The translations under genes and the position numbers were made by a program. 64,000 nucleotides of DNA from Prinia subflava (Eukaryota; Chordata; Aves; Passeriformes; Cisticolidae). Below are positions 38,303 through 53,300 of the stretch, piece by piece. Each line of letters opens with the position of its first letter. Positions within the stretch are counted from its first letter, which is position 1. Where the stretch lies: the NCBI RefSeq assembly GCF_021018805.1, contig NC_086251.1:19635098-19699097 (forward strand), given 5' to 3'. The notes beneath the pieces are model-generated. The model saw only the letters and a list, made by a program, of their open reading frames with translations, was not told the DNA's origin and searched no databases.

Positions 38303-41300
38303 GTGAGTGGCGGGCGGGTGCCGTGCCCTAGGTGTGTCTGCGGGGACGTGCGGCGGAGGGAGGTCTGAGAGGTCGGGCTGGATGTCAGGCACGCTGCAAA
38401 GCGCCTCTACAGCTCCCCTGGGCAGGGGAGAGAACATACAGCAGAAGGGTCACGTATGGAGACAAGGACGGGGAGAGGACAGTGCTGTCAGGGGCAGAGC
38501 AGAAGTTCGGGGATACTAATGGAGTTTATTGCCAATCAAAATCAGAGCAGCATAAAGCCAAGGGGGAAGCCCCAGCCCACCTTTCCTTCACTCTGCTCTG
38601 GCTTCGTCCTTCCAGCCGCGCAGGGAGACGGCGGTGAGGGTTCCGGCCAGTTCATCCCGTGTCGGCAATGCCGCTGCTCAGGCGCAGCACTCGGAGTCCT
38701 TCCCCTGCTCCAGCGTGGGCTCCCTCCCGCGGGACACAGTCCTCCGTGAGCCTCTGCTCCGTGGTGTGGGCGAGCAGCGAGGCTGTGGCGGGGAAAGGCG
38801 AGCGGAGCGGGGCAGGGACCCGCGGGCACCCCCGCGCCCAGAGCCGCCGCTCCCGGGGCGCTTGGGATGGGCTCGGAGGTGCTGGAAGCACACCGGGATG
38901 TGCACGGGCTGAGAGGAGACAGCTCGGAGAGAGGTGTGAGAGTTAGTAAAGAAAGAAAGCAAGAAATTGAAATCTAAGAGAGGAAAATAAATTAGGCCTT
39001 CAAATATGTAAATATTTTGTTGTGGGTAAGGAAAAGTTCTCACCATTGAAAACAAGAATGTGTTTCTTGGTATAGCTAAGCACTGAAAGTTTTTTATTTG
39101 GTTAGTTTGGTCTGTGTTTGGCAATTCCACCACATTTCTGTCATCTTACTCTCCTGGTAATGTTTCAAGTAACTGGAGAAGGGTGTGTGATGTGTCTTTT
39201 ATGTAATTCTATTTGGGTTTTAAATGGAAAAATAGAGTTTATTTATTGCATGCCTAGCATCCTGTCCTACATGGAAGTCAAGGAGTGAGGTTATGACAAT
39301 GCCCTTTCAAGATGTATTTCTCAGGAGTTTCTTGTTACACAATTATCAGGCAGATCATTTACCCTTCCATGTTTTCCTCGAAGAGATGTGGGAAGAGCAA
39401 TGAATCCTGAAATGAAATGTGATCTTTCCCTAGTTGCTCTATAAGTTATGACTTGTAAAACATTTATACAATGATCAGGTGCATTGTTATGAGGTCCTGG
39501 TGTGATGCTGAGCATGAAACACCTGAACTGTTTGGGGTATAAGAGCACTTACAAAAAAGTGAGCCTTCATTAACCTCATGTAATAAAACTCAATAGTAGT
39601 TCAGAGATGGTTTAATCATTGTGGTTTAGACCTCAACATTCCCTTTCCAGCACTGATTGCCTTTGCTGCTTTGCAGTATGAAAATCTTTTCCTTTGTGAA
39701 ACCTGCTGTGTGTAATACAGGAAAGTCTATGCCTTTCTTGAAATAAATGTGTTTTGTTTCCAAATTTTATTAGAAAAAGCTTGCTTCTTTCTACATATAA
39801 TAGTATTCAAATGTGATATAATGCAAGATAAGCTACTCCTAAATTTGTCTTATTATTTAACTTCCTAAATAACTCTGTCTACAGTCCTCCAGACAATTGT
39901 GTTTTTAATGTTGAGAGTACTTAATATATAGCTGGAGTTAGATTACTAAATTTGGACATGCAAATGACTAAAATATTTTCATTCCTTACGGTAAGCTTTA
40001 AAGTGCTAGGGTGGATAGATCACACCTTTAACTCATTCAGGCTTTCCTCATTCAACCCTTCCAGTGTATTTACAGCTTTTCAATGTGGTGTGTATTTTGG
40101 TGACACCATTTTTCTTAACTTTATAGTTGCCTCTGAAATGAAAGATGAGAAGTTGTAACTTCTGTGGTAAAATACAGCTCATTTGGACATAAAACTCATT
40201 CGTGGCTCCTAGTCTGACAATGTAAATTTAAGTAAATTTTATTTTAGTATTACTTTTATTTCTCTGCTTTTCTCTTTCTGAAAAAGCCACTGTTTGAAGT
40301 ATTGGTTCATGTGGATCTAATTTTTCATGTCTCATGAAAAGTTTTGTTTCTTTCTATGTTTCTGTCCTTGTTTGTGGTGCTGGTAGAGGAAAAGTTGTTC
40401 TGCACACTTAAAACAATTCAGAATGGAATTCCTAGTTTGTTGGTCACAGAGAAAGAGGAAAAAGAGAAAATAGAATAGTAACCTCTTTATATTAGAGTGT
40501 GTAATTTTTTCCTTTTTTTTAATGTTTCATAATCTTATCATTGTTGTTAAGTTGCGGTGCATTTTTAAATTTTCTACTGACTACAGAGTGTGTGTAGGAA
40601 GTTATGAAATATCTCCTGGTGGGACAGGTTAAAAATGCACTGAATCCCTTCATGGAGAGGGAAGGCAGCAGAAATGTTCCCAGATTCAAGTTGAGGATTA
40701 AATGTGTCACCAAGAACGAATTCCCTTGGATACACAGACATACGCTGTCATTAAAATAGCAGTTTCTTGTTCATATAAAGTTTGTTTGGGTTCTTTTTAA
40801 CTCTTCCTCCTTTTATATTCAGATAATTGATGTGTAATAACACAGTTGCTGTTGATAAAAGTAAAAATCTGTGGGTGGTGACTGGAAGTTCAGAAGTTTT
40901 GCTTGCTTATGATTCTAAATTCTAATATGCCCGTGAGCTTATTCTTTGAGATTCTGTGCAAATTGCCAGAGATTTTTGCTGAGCCACAATTGCAAAGCAA
41001 CAATGTTTACTTCCCAAGATGCTTGTAAGGGCTGCCTGTACAGTGCAACTAACTTGCATTAATGTGGTGATTCCTTTTACTATCCCCCTTTTCAATATAA
41101 TGAGGGCAAATCATGTTTGGTGAAGGTAATTCTACATTGTAAGGTTGCTTTTCTTTGAGGAGGCGCATTTAAGTCTGGTTTTTGCATGTGCGTGGTCATT
41201 AACTAAAAAGCCATTAAAACAGCTCAGAAAGACTCTTGTTTTGGCTGGTGTTCTCCTGTACCTCATGCTGAACGAGGCTCTTAATTGCAACAGCACTGAA

Positions 41301-44300
41301 CTTCTCTAAGCATGAGCCTCCCTGGGCATAAGCGTTAAATGGATGCACAAGGTCCTGTCTTCTGCTTTGTATCCAATTTTATTTATTTGTTTGTCCATTT
41401 CATAGCTACTTGCTGGTGAGTTCCTCTTCTAACTTGATGAAAGGACCAGAATGGATTGTATGTTTTGTGGTAGTTGCTTATAGCATTGAAGGGAAAATGT
41501 TACAGTGGCACAACTTTGTTGCTCACTTTTATATTTGTGCCAAAGTATGAAGCATGTTCTGGGAAATGGATCAAGTACCTCTTTATGGAAGAGAAATGTG
41601 AACAACAGTGTTTAAAAATTAATTTTTTCATCATTAAAACTGTGGATTATTTTCCCTTTTTTAAATGAGGTCTGCCCACTAGTTCTCAATAATCCTAGAT
41701 AGTTGTGGGATATGACTTCAAATAATGTTTTAATTGTCAAAGTCAGACTTGTCAAGTTAGACTAATGAAACTACCGACACTTTTTTGCATCCTGTAATGT
41801 ATCATATAATGTATAATGTTTTCTACTTGCTGTTATTGAGAAATTATTTTTGAGTAAATATGTATAGTAGAAGACAATTGTGAACTCATACTTTAATTTG
41901 TCAATCATACTTCAAATTCTACAAAATTTTATTTGGTAAATGAACACAGATAAGCATTCACATACATAACATAGTTCCTTTTTCTGTATATTAGTCCTAG
42001 ATGAAAAGTTGCAAGGAACTTTTTAAAGAAAATGCATGGAGATAATTCAGATGGGAATTGTGAGTGTTACAAAGAACATTGTCTGGATGCATTTCTAAAC
42101 ATGACAGTCATGACTAATATTAAACTGAAACTACCATGGAAAGACTGAGACAAAAAATGTGTATTTTCTCATGCAGTCTTCTGGGAACATCAACCATGCA
42201 ATTGAGCTTGTTTCCACAAAACTCAAGAGTTTTGGGTAGCGTGATCCTGATTGTGTTGCTGTCTTGGGGGCTTTAGGGAATAACTAACTCACTTTCTGTT
42301 TTTGGTGCATTTTAAAATGTCAGGATCATTGATGGTTGCTTAGCTCATTAGAGGTTTGCTACAATGTTTCCATTTCACATTTTTAAAAAATTATAGAGTG
42401 GTTTGGCTTGGAAGGGACCTTTAAAGGTCATCTAGTCCATTCCCCCTGCAATGAGCACGGACATTTTCAATAGACCAGGTTGCTCAGAACCCCATCCAAC
42501 CTGACCTTGAATGCTCCCAGTGAAGGGGCATCCACCACCACTCTGGGCAGCCTGTTTCTGTGTTTCACCTTTGTCATTGCAAAAATCTTCCTTACACCCA
42601 GTCTAAAGCCTCCCTCTCAATTCAAACCATTACCTCTTGTTCCATTGCTGTTGGCCCAGTTTAGAAGTCTGTCCCCATCTCTCTTAAAAGCCCCCTTTAG
42701 TAACTGTTGAAAGACTGCAATAAGGTCTCCCTGGAACCTTCAATTCTCCAGACTGAACAAGCCCAGCTCTTTGATGTTTCTTCATTCAAGAGGTGCTCCC
42801 TCCCTCATCATTTTTGTGGCTGTTCTCTGGATCCCCTCTAACACATTCATGTCTCCTATGCTGAGGACTGAGGAGCTGGAAGCATTTCTCCAGGTGGGAT
42901 CTTAGCAGAGCAGAGTAGAGAGGCAGAATCACCACCCTCGACCTGCTGGCCACACTGATTTTTATGTGTCCCAGGCTATGTTTGCCTTCTGGTGTATGAG
43001 CCACAACCTGCCACATGACAGCTTTTCATCTGCCAGTACCTCTAAGAGACTTGTCACCAATGTCCATGGGGGCATTGACATGATGACCACTATGCTCTGG
43101 ATCCAGCCCATTCCTCACCCATAAACAGTCCACCTGTCAAATCCTTATTTCATGGACTTACAGAGAACAGTGTTGTAAGTCCAGAGGGGTGACATCTATA
43201 GCCTTCTTTGCTCACTGGTGTAGTCATTCTGTCATGTAAAGCCACTAGGTCAGTGAGGCAGGACTTGCCCTTGGTGAAGCAATTCTGGCTGTCCTGAATC
43301 ACCTCCCGGTCCTCCTTAGCACTGCTTCTGGAGAAAAAAAAAAAAAAAAAAAAAAAGGGCAAGTAAAAAAGCTAGAAGGATTTTGAGCTGAAAAGCAGAT
43401 AATAAGGAAAAAAATTATTAATTTCAAAGTGTTTCTTTTTAGCTGTTTCTGACTACTCGCAGCAATACAGCAAATGGGAGAAATGTGCTGTTGTTTACTA
43501 TTGAACAACAATCCTTAATTCTGAGTATTAGAGAAAAGGGAATGTGAAGCAGAAATGAATCTTTCTGTTATAAACAGTGTAGCTTCTATGTGTCTATTTC
43601 AGTTTTGTAACTGAACACAAATTCAGACATAGTAGTTCAAGAAAGAGCCTCAAAAATCAGGTACTGGAAAGCTGCATTTACAAAACTGATCTGAAAAGAT
43701 GGGGTTTTTTTGGCCTCATAACTATATTTAAAAGTTCAGAAAGGTTGTATCTCTCGTGTCAATGTCAGAATACTCCTTTGGTATAGAGAATCAGATAATA
43801 AGAGGTGTAATTTTCTGTGAAGCCAAGGACTGTGCTGCATCTTGAATTCTGCTCTCAGAAAAATCCCACTACCATGGCACACAGTTGCTGTAACACAGTG
43901 CTGCTTCTGCATATGGGTTTACTGAGCCAAGATGAAATCAGTGAAACTTGAAGGATATAGTTTTCTAGTAAAAAGGATAAATAAACATTTAAAAAGTTTA
44001 TCAGTGAAAGAGGTAGATCGCCAGTGTCTGGAATACTAGGTTCACAAAGGCTTTATTAATTTAAAAGAGATGCTTTAATTTCGGAAAAAATTTGCAGCCT
44101 GAGTCAAGGAGGAGAAGGACGAGAGGAGAAAGGAGGATGTAGTGCTTTTGGTGGATTTCAAGATGATCAACAAAACTTCAGGTCTAGGAATTCAGGGTTT
44201 GTGAATTTCCATTTCTCTTGTAGTGTGCCTTTTTTTCTTTGAGCCCTTTGGTGGGCATGCTTGTAAGGTTTTTAAAAAAAGAGCATCATAGTGAATCTTT

Positions 44301-47300
44301 TGTTCAATTATCTTTCAGATTCATGCACTTCTAGTTTCATTTGTGTTAAGCAGTTAACTGAGAAAAAAATTATACTGAAAAATACTCAGTTGAGATAACC
44401 ACGTGCTTGTTTTGCAGGTACACCTGGTATTAAAGTTCTTATGCCTGCACTTTCTCCAACAATGGAAGAAGGAAACATTGTGAAATGGTTAAAAAAGGAA
44501 GGTAAGAGAGCATTTTCTCATTTTCTGTAGTTTTTCAGCTATGTAAATCTAGTCTGTAAAAATAATTCCTCCTGGTTATAGATCAGTATTTTGAAGCAAA
44601 GTGTTTGGTGTATGGATGCTGTCATCATGAACTATACCTGCTTTGAAATTGTTCATTCTTGAAATGTTTTTTGCTTAATTGTCTTCCAAGAGGTTGCATT
44701 GATCATAGTTTTGAAAAACTTAGGCTGTTCCAGAGTGTGTGTGTGTGCTGTTTTTAATTCCCAGTGTTGTCATGGTGCTCTGTAGCTTTGGAAGTCAGAG
44801 AGCCATTGATTTTAGGGAGGGTCTCTCTTTCATTATTCTGCTGTGGTATGGAATACCATGAAAGATACGATATTTCTGAATATCTTTTTAAATATCTTAA
44901 TCATAGTCTACAGTTAAAACTGAGAAAAATTTAAATTACTTTCATAACCCAAAAGAACCCAAACTGAAAACCAACCTGCTCATCCAAAAAAAAGCCTGAA
45001 CTCTGTGCTCTGACCACTGTGTGCTTAAAATAGTTTGGACCAACTGGATAAAAAGTCCGTCAGGTTTTGTCTTCACATAGGTTGTATGTAAACGAAAAAT
45101 GATCTGTGGAAGAGTCAGCAGTTCCTGTTCTGTCAGGACACCGTTGTCCTGTTTACTCCTACCCTGTCCCTTCTTCAATTTAATATTAAACTTGAATTTT
45201 GACTGTAGTTTTGGATTCCAGGTAGCTGTTGTCCATGGGATGCATTGCAGGGTTTTGGATAGCAATAGGAATATGTCTTGTTCACAGGCATTTTTAGATT
45301 TCCTAAAGAGATGAATACATCTGCAGGAAAACACCTTAAAGCTTATTATCTTTGACAGACACAGTTTGGATAGCTAAACGTGTTTTGACTACTGTGCCTA
45401 GATAAGCCTTTTCCTTTGGCTGATCCTTTCAAGTGCTGATCCAGCTTCCATTATTGTGCTACTGCACAGCTTTGCTCTCCTACATTTTGAATCCATTTTG
45501 AGAGGTGGCTGGAAGACAGCTTCTTGCTCCGGTAGTGGACTTGGCCTTTCACTCGTGAAACTTTTAGTAAGAATTTGTGCAGAATTTACTGGGAACAATT
45601 CAGAAGTTTATGTCTATCAAAAAAAATTGCACTGTAGTTCTTGAAACTTGAAGCTTCAGTTAATCAAGTCTAAGATGGTGCAGAGAGGAAAGAATGATCC
45701 GAAGTGCTTTTTGTATTCATTAGTTGTCAATAATTGTAAAACATTAAATATCAACAGTAGCCTTTTACAGTAATTATAGCATTCAGAATTGCAGGAGAAA
45801 GCAAAGAGAACGTTAGGAGTTGAAGTAGATTCCAGTTTGTTCCCTAACATGAATGATCCACTTTCCTCATAAAAAAGTGTTAGAATGTAAAAGCTATGCA
45901 AAGTTTTTTCTCAGTCTTTCCACTAGCCTTCTATCCTAATGTGAAAGAAAAGAAAGCTTAACATGTGTATTTCAATTAAATTAAAATCAAATCTTAATTC
46001 ATGATTAGACTTTAAAAGAAAATTATTTTAATATTTTTGAGAAAGAAGACCAAAGCCAAATATAGTATTTTATCTTATTGTCCACATCTATGACTCTAAT
46101 TAGTTCTTATCAATACTTCTGTTTCCTCTGAGAGTCTAGACAATACACATAAAGACAATATTTAAAAGAAACAAGATAAATTTTGAAGAAAATAGTGAAC
46201 TGATTTAATGCTTACACACCTCTTTGTAAGGGATGCTCTTAACTACTTAATTCTCTAGAGTGTTTGCCATGTAAAAGTAGTGTTATTGCTGAATAAAAAT
46301 GACAGTCTAATGTCCAAGAAAATAAATATTTTTAAGCAGTTGACAGAAGCAACTGCTTCTCCTGCATATGAAATGTTTTTCCCCCTGTATAACCAGAAGG
46401 GGTCAGTATAATACTATTTTGATAATCTCTCTGTTCTTTGTGTAAATATCAAATGTTTTCATTTACGGTTTCACAGGATGGACAGATAAATTCACTGCTG
46501 TGGAAGGGAAAGCACTGAATTTAATTGATAGCTTTACTTTTCCTTCTCATTGTTAATGCAGTTTCATGTTGATTCCTGGGGGTAATAAAGTCATTCTCAC
46601 AAAGATAAAACTATGTTTCTAAAAACTTGTATTTATTATGTATGAATTTAATGTTGATGAAAGATGGGAGAATGACAGCCCAGGAGACCAAAATCCTCTT
46701 GTTAATGTGGGCAGAAAACAGAAGATACAACGGTGCTGGCAGCATCCACACGCAGTGTAACTGCTGCCTTTTGAGACATCAGCTCCAGGGACTTCAGTAT
46801 CTGTGTTCAGTCAACTCTGATTTTATTTGCAACATTAAGAAATGCAGTTTGTATCTTGTGATTTGGATTCTTGTCTGTCAGTAGCTGAACAGAGCACCAA
46901 GGCTGTTGGATGGCAATTGGATTCCCTGGAAGGAAACTCTGCTTCAGCAGAGATTCTAACCACTCAGCTTAGCTATGGGAATTTAATCATTAAAACCGAA
47001 AACAAATGAAAAAACAAAAAAACCCTAAAAAAATGAACAAAAGAACCTGGACCCCACCCAAAAAATTTGAAGGGCATTATATATAATCTCACAGAGCTCT
47101 CGTTGAGGTAAATACTGCATTCTCGGTTTAAAGTGTAAGAGCAAAGATATGCTTTGCAAAAGTGTTCTTTCCAGTCCCAGTTATTGGGAAAGCTGATTCG
47201 TAATTGACATCAAACTGGGCATCAGTTAGGAGCTATCACAAATATTGCAATCTCTAATGAAAATAACTGTGGTCCTTTCTATTGTACTTGGATACTGAAA

Positions 47301-50300
47301 CACACACAGGACTTGAATGCTGCAGTGAAGTGAATTCTTATCAATTCCTATATTGCATTTATTCAATTGCCTTTCAAATTTGTGGTAACTTTATGGCTGC
47401 AGCAATGAAAGGAAAACAAAAAAAAAGTAGTGGAAAAGTGGTGGTTCATCCAGTTCTTGGAAGACTTTTCCTGTTGCCCTCCCTGTGCAAGACAAAGTTA
47501 ATTTATCTGTGAACAGCCTCAGGTACCCAAGCTGAGATGTGATGTGTGACTAACACATGGATGAAGGTATTTGCTTGGCTGGTCTGCCTTGCTGGAGGTA
47601 CTGCTCTCAGTCTCTGAGCACTGAGATTTCTTTTTAATGATGCAGAACACTTACAGCCTGATGGCAGATTAAGATACAAAGTTAACCTCCTTTCTGCTTG
47701 CCAATCTTAGCTCTGTAAATTACAGAATTTGCCCAACAATTTGATTTCTTAACAGCTGAGAAGTACTTGCCTAATGATCTGATATATGGCCTACTTGAAT
47801 TAACGATCCAGTGAAATTAAAACACTCGTATAGAGCCTGGAGTTTTGACTTCCTCTTGTAAACTGTTCATGCTCTAGTTATTGCAAAGTGGAATGTGGCT
47901 GTTGGGTTATTACATTAAAAAGATGAAGTATATTTCTCTACCAACTTCTGTAATAGGAACATTTATGACTTACAAAACTATGTAGGTGACTGAGCTTTTG
48001 ATGTTTTCCTTCAACACAAGTGAGGTAAACACCTCATTTTCCCTTTCTAATTCATGTAGTCCTGAAACAGGAAATGATTTTTTTTAAATAATGTTGTTTC
48101 TTACCTAAATGTAGGTGGTAACCTGCACTAGGTTGTAATTCTGCTCCTTAAGCACAATAGAGTGATATCCGTAGTTAAGCTAAATGCCTGGACAGGTAAT
48201 GCTGTTGCAGCGTTTCTGGTAAAGTGGCAATATTAAAATTTTACTTCATATGAAATTGTAGGCATGTTTTAGGCTTATATGTATTGTCTCTGTAAGGAGA
48301 AAAAGCTGTGTTTTGTTGGAAGCCAAAATGTTCAACTACCTCATAGTTTTTAATGTAGCATCAGTTTTAATGTTGGACATCTAGTCGGTATTGATTTGTT
48401 GAAATAATCCAGACATATAATATCTTTATCATCTGCTAGCAGATACAGATATTCTTCAAAAGCAGAGGAAGAGTAAGCTTCAGAATTAATCTTGGATTTG
48501 TGTAATGTAGCAAAAGCAATTTCTAGCACTTGTGCATATTTTTATTTCACAAAGTATGAATGAATGAACGCTTAAAAAGACCTTTCTGAACTATATAGAA
48601 GATTAAGCAGGCTTGCAGTTGTGCTTTCCCAAAGACATTAAAATTCCTGACGTTTTTATTTGAATGTCTTTGATAGTGTAGATACCAGTTACAGAACTGA
48701 GATACCATTGTCCTAAGCAGTTTTAGATAGCTTGCTCTGACTGGTGGCTAACAGTGAATATGGAAGGCTGAGTGTTTTATTCATGGCAGTGCTACTGAGT
48801 AGGGGGTTCTGGAAATAAATTTCATTGTGTGTGTACTTCCTCTTGGGAAGCCTGCTGTAAACATCAGTACTTAGAACATGTCAGTGTTCTGCCACAGTAG
48901 CTTGTGGTGCTTGAATCTTGGTGATTTTATTTGTAAAGGAAAGATACAATATGATAAGTAATGATGGGAGATCAACTAGCTATAAAATACATAAAAGAAT
49001 ACAAAATGACTATATTATATGGTGACTATCTATCTTCCATGGTTAAACAAATCTGATAATACATTTAGGGTAAGTATTCTTAAGTTCTGTTGTATTTTGC
49101 AGGTGACACAGTGAATGCTGGAGATGCGTTGTGTGAAATTGAAACGGACAAAGCAGTGGTTACCATGGAATCAAGTGATGATGGCATTTTGGCTAAAATA
49201 CTGGTAGGAATCCTGTATTTCTCAGTAGGCTATTGTAACTTAAGACTGTTGTTTAGCATATTGCTTCCAAAACTAGTTTAGATAGCTACATTTCTGCACA
49301 GCATTCAGAGAAATGCACTTGCTTGCCTTCCTGAGGAGAAATAATTGCTCTACTTGTGCCATGCATATACCAGACTATTGGTATGTGATTCTGTATATAT
49401 TTAATGGATTTTCACTTAACCTAGTTGAAGTAGGTTGTTTTGTGTGTTTTACACCAGGTGAATTATATCCATGAAATATTGTAATTTATGACACCTCTTA
49501 CTCTGAGTTGTAGGAAAACAATTAACAATCAGTTAGAATATGGAATTTTGGGTGGCACTTTACTCAGGATGTGTCATCTCTGTGCTAAATTGTTTTGTGC
49601 CAGTCATTCAGGGTGGAATGTTATGCAAGATGCGCTGACCTAGAGAACAGTTCTTGGAGTTAATAATTTCCTCTATCAAAATTAGATTGATCAAACTTAA
49701 TATAAAGAACAAGAACTGGGATGAGTTGGAAGTTTTCTGAACCAGTCTCAGCTGGTGGTGTATTGCAGCTCTTTCTTCTCTCCCTCTACAATAATTAAAC
49801 AACAGGCTGAACTAGAAGGATTTGGAATAAAATAAATAAAAATATGAGAGATGTGTACTTTCAGTAAATATTATGTCATTTGGTCAGGGAGGTCTCATCT
49901 AGGGAATATCTACCCATGCAATGTGGATCATGTAATTATACAAGTTAGGCATACTGGTATTAATTGCAGTCCTTTTACTTAGGAAACAGCAGAATGGGCA
50001 TGGGTACGAACTGGTTCCTGGAGCCGTGAGAAAATTCTGCCCTATGCACACTGAGACACATGTTTCTGCTGCTTATTACAAAAGCTTTTTGGATTGGTAT
50101 ATTAGACTTCCTATCTCTGCTACAGTTGCATTTTCTTACATCAGCATGTATTTGCAGTTATCCTTTGCAAAAATTGAAAAGGGAGAGTAGTTTCCTGTGT
50201 GGCAGCATTTGAGAAGCGATTTTCTGTTTGGTATCTTTTTTGTATAAGCCAAGGCAACATCCTTTGCAAAGTCTCAAGATAGCTGGGGTAGGGAGGAGAG

Positions 50301-53300
50301 GGGATGTGAGATGGAACTCAGCTGTAAATGAACTCCATCAAGGCTTACAAAAACTGTCATTAGGGTTCAATTTATACAGAATAATTTGCATTTAAGCACT
50401 AGTGTATATAGACAAGAGTTTTAAAAAGAATTTTCCTTCTTTTAATTGCATTGCTAAATTTGTGTTCAACAACACTGTAATGGGTTTCAGAGGATCTGCT
50501 CTGCTATGCCAGGATGAATTCTCACACCAGAAATATTTTTTAATCTGTGTTTAGTCTCCATGTAATTATTTAAATAATTGCTGGGCAATGCTTTCACTAT
50601 TTTTAAATCTCTCTTCTTTAGTTTTGAGTGTTTCTGAAAATCAGTTTGCCCCTAATAGCCTTGACAAAATCTTGTGCAGCCTATTCTGCATTTGCAGACA
50701 TTGCTTTGTTAGATAATGTGAGGGGGAGATACGGGGATTCTCTCTATCAAAAGTACTAATGAATTAATCCTAGAGAGATATTTAAAAATGCAATTTGCTA
50801 AGTTTCTTTAATAGTAATTAATGATGGCTACGAGTAAGTAACATTAGTATTTCAGAAGCTGTGGGGGTTTTATTTCCTGTCTTGTGTTTCAAATGCATTG
50901 CAAATTTCAAAATTTCTCTGTGTGTATTGCTCTTGTAGCACATTTTTTGATAGATCAAAGCCAGACTTTTCAGAAGCTACGTGATAGCAGTGTCATGGAG
51001 CAGTGACATTCAGCCTTAGTTATATCCCTATCATCCAGTAACAATCCAATGCCAAGAGCTGAACCTGAGCAGGAGATGCCAGAAGGTAGAAAATAATTAT
51101 AATGTCTTTCAGAATAAGGGAAGAGGGGCAGCTTTATTGAAGTAACATGAACAGCTCATTATACAAACCCAATTTTTAATGGATTAGTTTAATCCTTGAA
51201 ATCTAGGAATGGTGGGCCTAAGAATTAAACTATGTAATGGGCTTTTATTCCAGTCTTCTAAAAAGTACAGAAAAAACCTGATGTTTCAGAAACCAAAATG
51301 ACAAGAAGAGCAGTAAGATCAGAAATATTCAGGTTTTCTTTTCTTTTTTCCCTAGCTCAAATGTGATTCTTGGCTGTCTTTCTGCAGTACGTGGTAGATA
51401 TTCTGCTCTGTATTAGGTGTTCTGTAGATGTTTGTTTAAGGCTTATAAAATGAGCTATGTCAGATTTGAGAATGTGATGATGATCACTTATTGAAAAGAT
51501 TGTCCTTCCAAGGGCCACTCAGAAATTTCACATGTGATGTAATTGATGGGAATTTAGGAATGTTTTGTGCCTGTGAGCTAGAATCTGGCTGAATTTCACT
51601 CACTTCCTAAAAGAAATGAGACAAAAATGGTGTGCCTTTTGATGCCAGCTACAATTCTGAACCATCCTGATGGAGTTCAGTATGGAAAACTTGAGTCAAA
51701 TGAGCACACTCTCTGCTTAATGCTTTTGGTCTTGCATTTAAAGATAGGAGGTTCATTAAGTAAAATTAATTTGACTTCTGTAACCTTTTTGGTTTTTCTT
51801 GACTGTATAATCTATGTATGGTTTAGGAAGAGCAGGCTAATAGTAAAATAAGAACTCATGCATATATATTTCTTCTCTATCTGACTGAAGAGGTCTTTAA
51901 TGATCACATCTGATTCAGTGTAAAATGCAGTAAAAGATTAAATAACTGAATGAAATATTAGAAGGGTAATTTCAGAATGATGATTATTCTTTCAGTAGAG
52001 TTGCTTCTTAAATTGACACTGACTTTTTTTTCCTAAAATACTTTACAGTTCAATTTGGAACAAAACAGATGATGAACGATTGTTTAAGAACTGTAATTAA
52101 TTGTTGAGGAATACACCTAGAGCAGGTAGCTGGGTGTGCAGCTGCAGTGGGAGCTGCAGGTTGGGTGCCCTGGCTGGGGGACCTGGTGGGAGCCCCAGGA
52201 GAGGGACCGTGCCCTGGTGCTGGCCCTTTGCACAGCAGAGGACACAGGGACCTGTGGCACTGGCCAGGTGAGCGGACACTGGGACACAGCAGGAGCCAAG
52301 GGCTCGGCAGGAAGACCCCAGACTATCAGCAACACAGACTGAGGGTATGAAAGCTCAGGGATTCCTTTGTTTGTAGTCCTTCCCTGGAGGCACCAGCTTG
52401 AGCTGGCTTTGTGTTACTGGGCCACAATTAAAATTGTTTTAGGGATCCAGGTGTCTGAGATTGTGCTATGGGAAGCCCAGGGTCAGTCTGGTGAGGAAGC
52501 CCTGTCTGGATGTGGGGGCAGGGTGTGCAGACAGCCAGGCGAGGCACCCATGGGGTCACTGGAACCACCCACTGTAAAGGGGCCTTGGTCACCACTCACG
52601 TGGTGGGACTGTGACTGCCAGAGTGGCTCCTGGACAGTCAGACAGGAAAGCTTTCCTTACATTAGTATCCATGACCATTTTCTCATTCACAGCCTAAATG
52701 AGAATTGGTATGGGAACCACTTTGTATAAAAATTCCACTGCAGAATGAGCCAGCATAAGTTCTGTCCCCTTTTCTTCCCAGTGGAGGAAATAAGCATTTA
52801 CTTCAGTATCTGTTTGTTAGTGACTAAAGCAGTATGTTGCAGTGGCAAAAGCCCCAAGGGAATTTTACTTCTCTGTTCACTTTAACTCCAATTTTTTCTC
52901 CCTGTCATGGTCACCTGTGCTTTGTTGGTTTCACAGCAAAGCTAGGATTTTTTTGACTCTTCTTGAGTCAAAGCCCAAAACTTTCAGTGATTCTATGGCA
53001 TAGAACCATAGAATCATTAAATGTTTTGGGCTGTAAGGGCCCTCAAAGATCATCTTGTACCAGGAATGCCATTCACTAGATCAGGTTGCACAGGGCTCCA
53101 TCCAGCCTGGCCCTGAATGCTTTTAGGAACAGGGCATCCATCACCCTTACGGGCAACCCGTCCCAGTGCTTTACCCCCTTGGAGTAATTTCTTTCTAATC
53201 TAAAGCGTTTCTTTCTAATCTGAACCTGCCCCCTTTGACTGTAAAACCATTGCCTGTATAAAAAGGCAGGTATGAGTCCTTCCTCCCTTTGGTAAGACCC

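Larger units (their letters stand above)
37660..38420. promoter_or_regulatory. bidirectional CpG-island promoter of APIP and PDHX
   Basis: A sharp GC- and CpG-rich block between AT-rich flanks spans both first exons. The two start codons are 381 bp apart, head to head. It contains a CCAAT box (38020-38024) and GC boxes such as GGGCGGG (37887-37893). Both ATGs lie within ATGGCGGC, the core of the YY1 site. A second CpG-rich patch follows at about 38600-38900 in PDHX intron 1. There is no clear TATA box, as expected for housekeeping CpG promoters. Transcription start sites are not determined. Confidence 0.88.
38303..44417 (+). other. PDHX: PDHX intron 1
   Basis: 6.1 kb, GT-AG. CpG-rich for the first 600 bp or so, then AT-rich. 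It holds an antisense CR1 copy (about 42391-43331) followed by an A23 run. ORFs in the GC-rich part are composition artefacts. Confidence 0.9.

Noticed and set aside
37547..38437. Several overlapping ORFs of 60-147 codons on both strands around the promoter
   Set aside because: Stop codons are rare in GC-rich DNA; content is Arg/Ala/Gly/Pro composition only. Only the PDHX and APIP first exons are supported.
49090..49281. Plus-strand ORF starting before PDHX exon 3
   Set aside because: The coding part is exon 3; both ends of the ORF read into intron.
52367..52729. 120-codon plus-strand ORF in PDHX intron 3
   Set aside because: No acceptor or donor in phase and no homology recognised; part of the GC-rich block.
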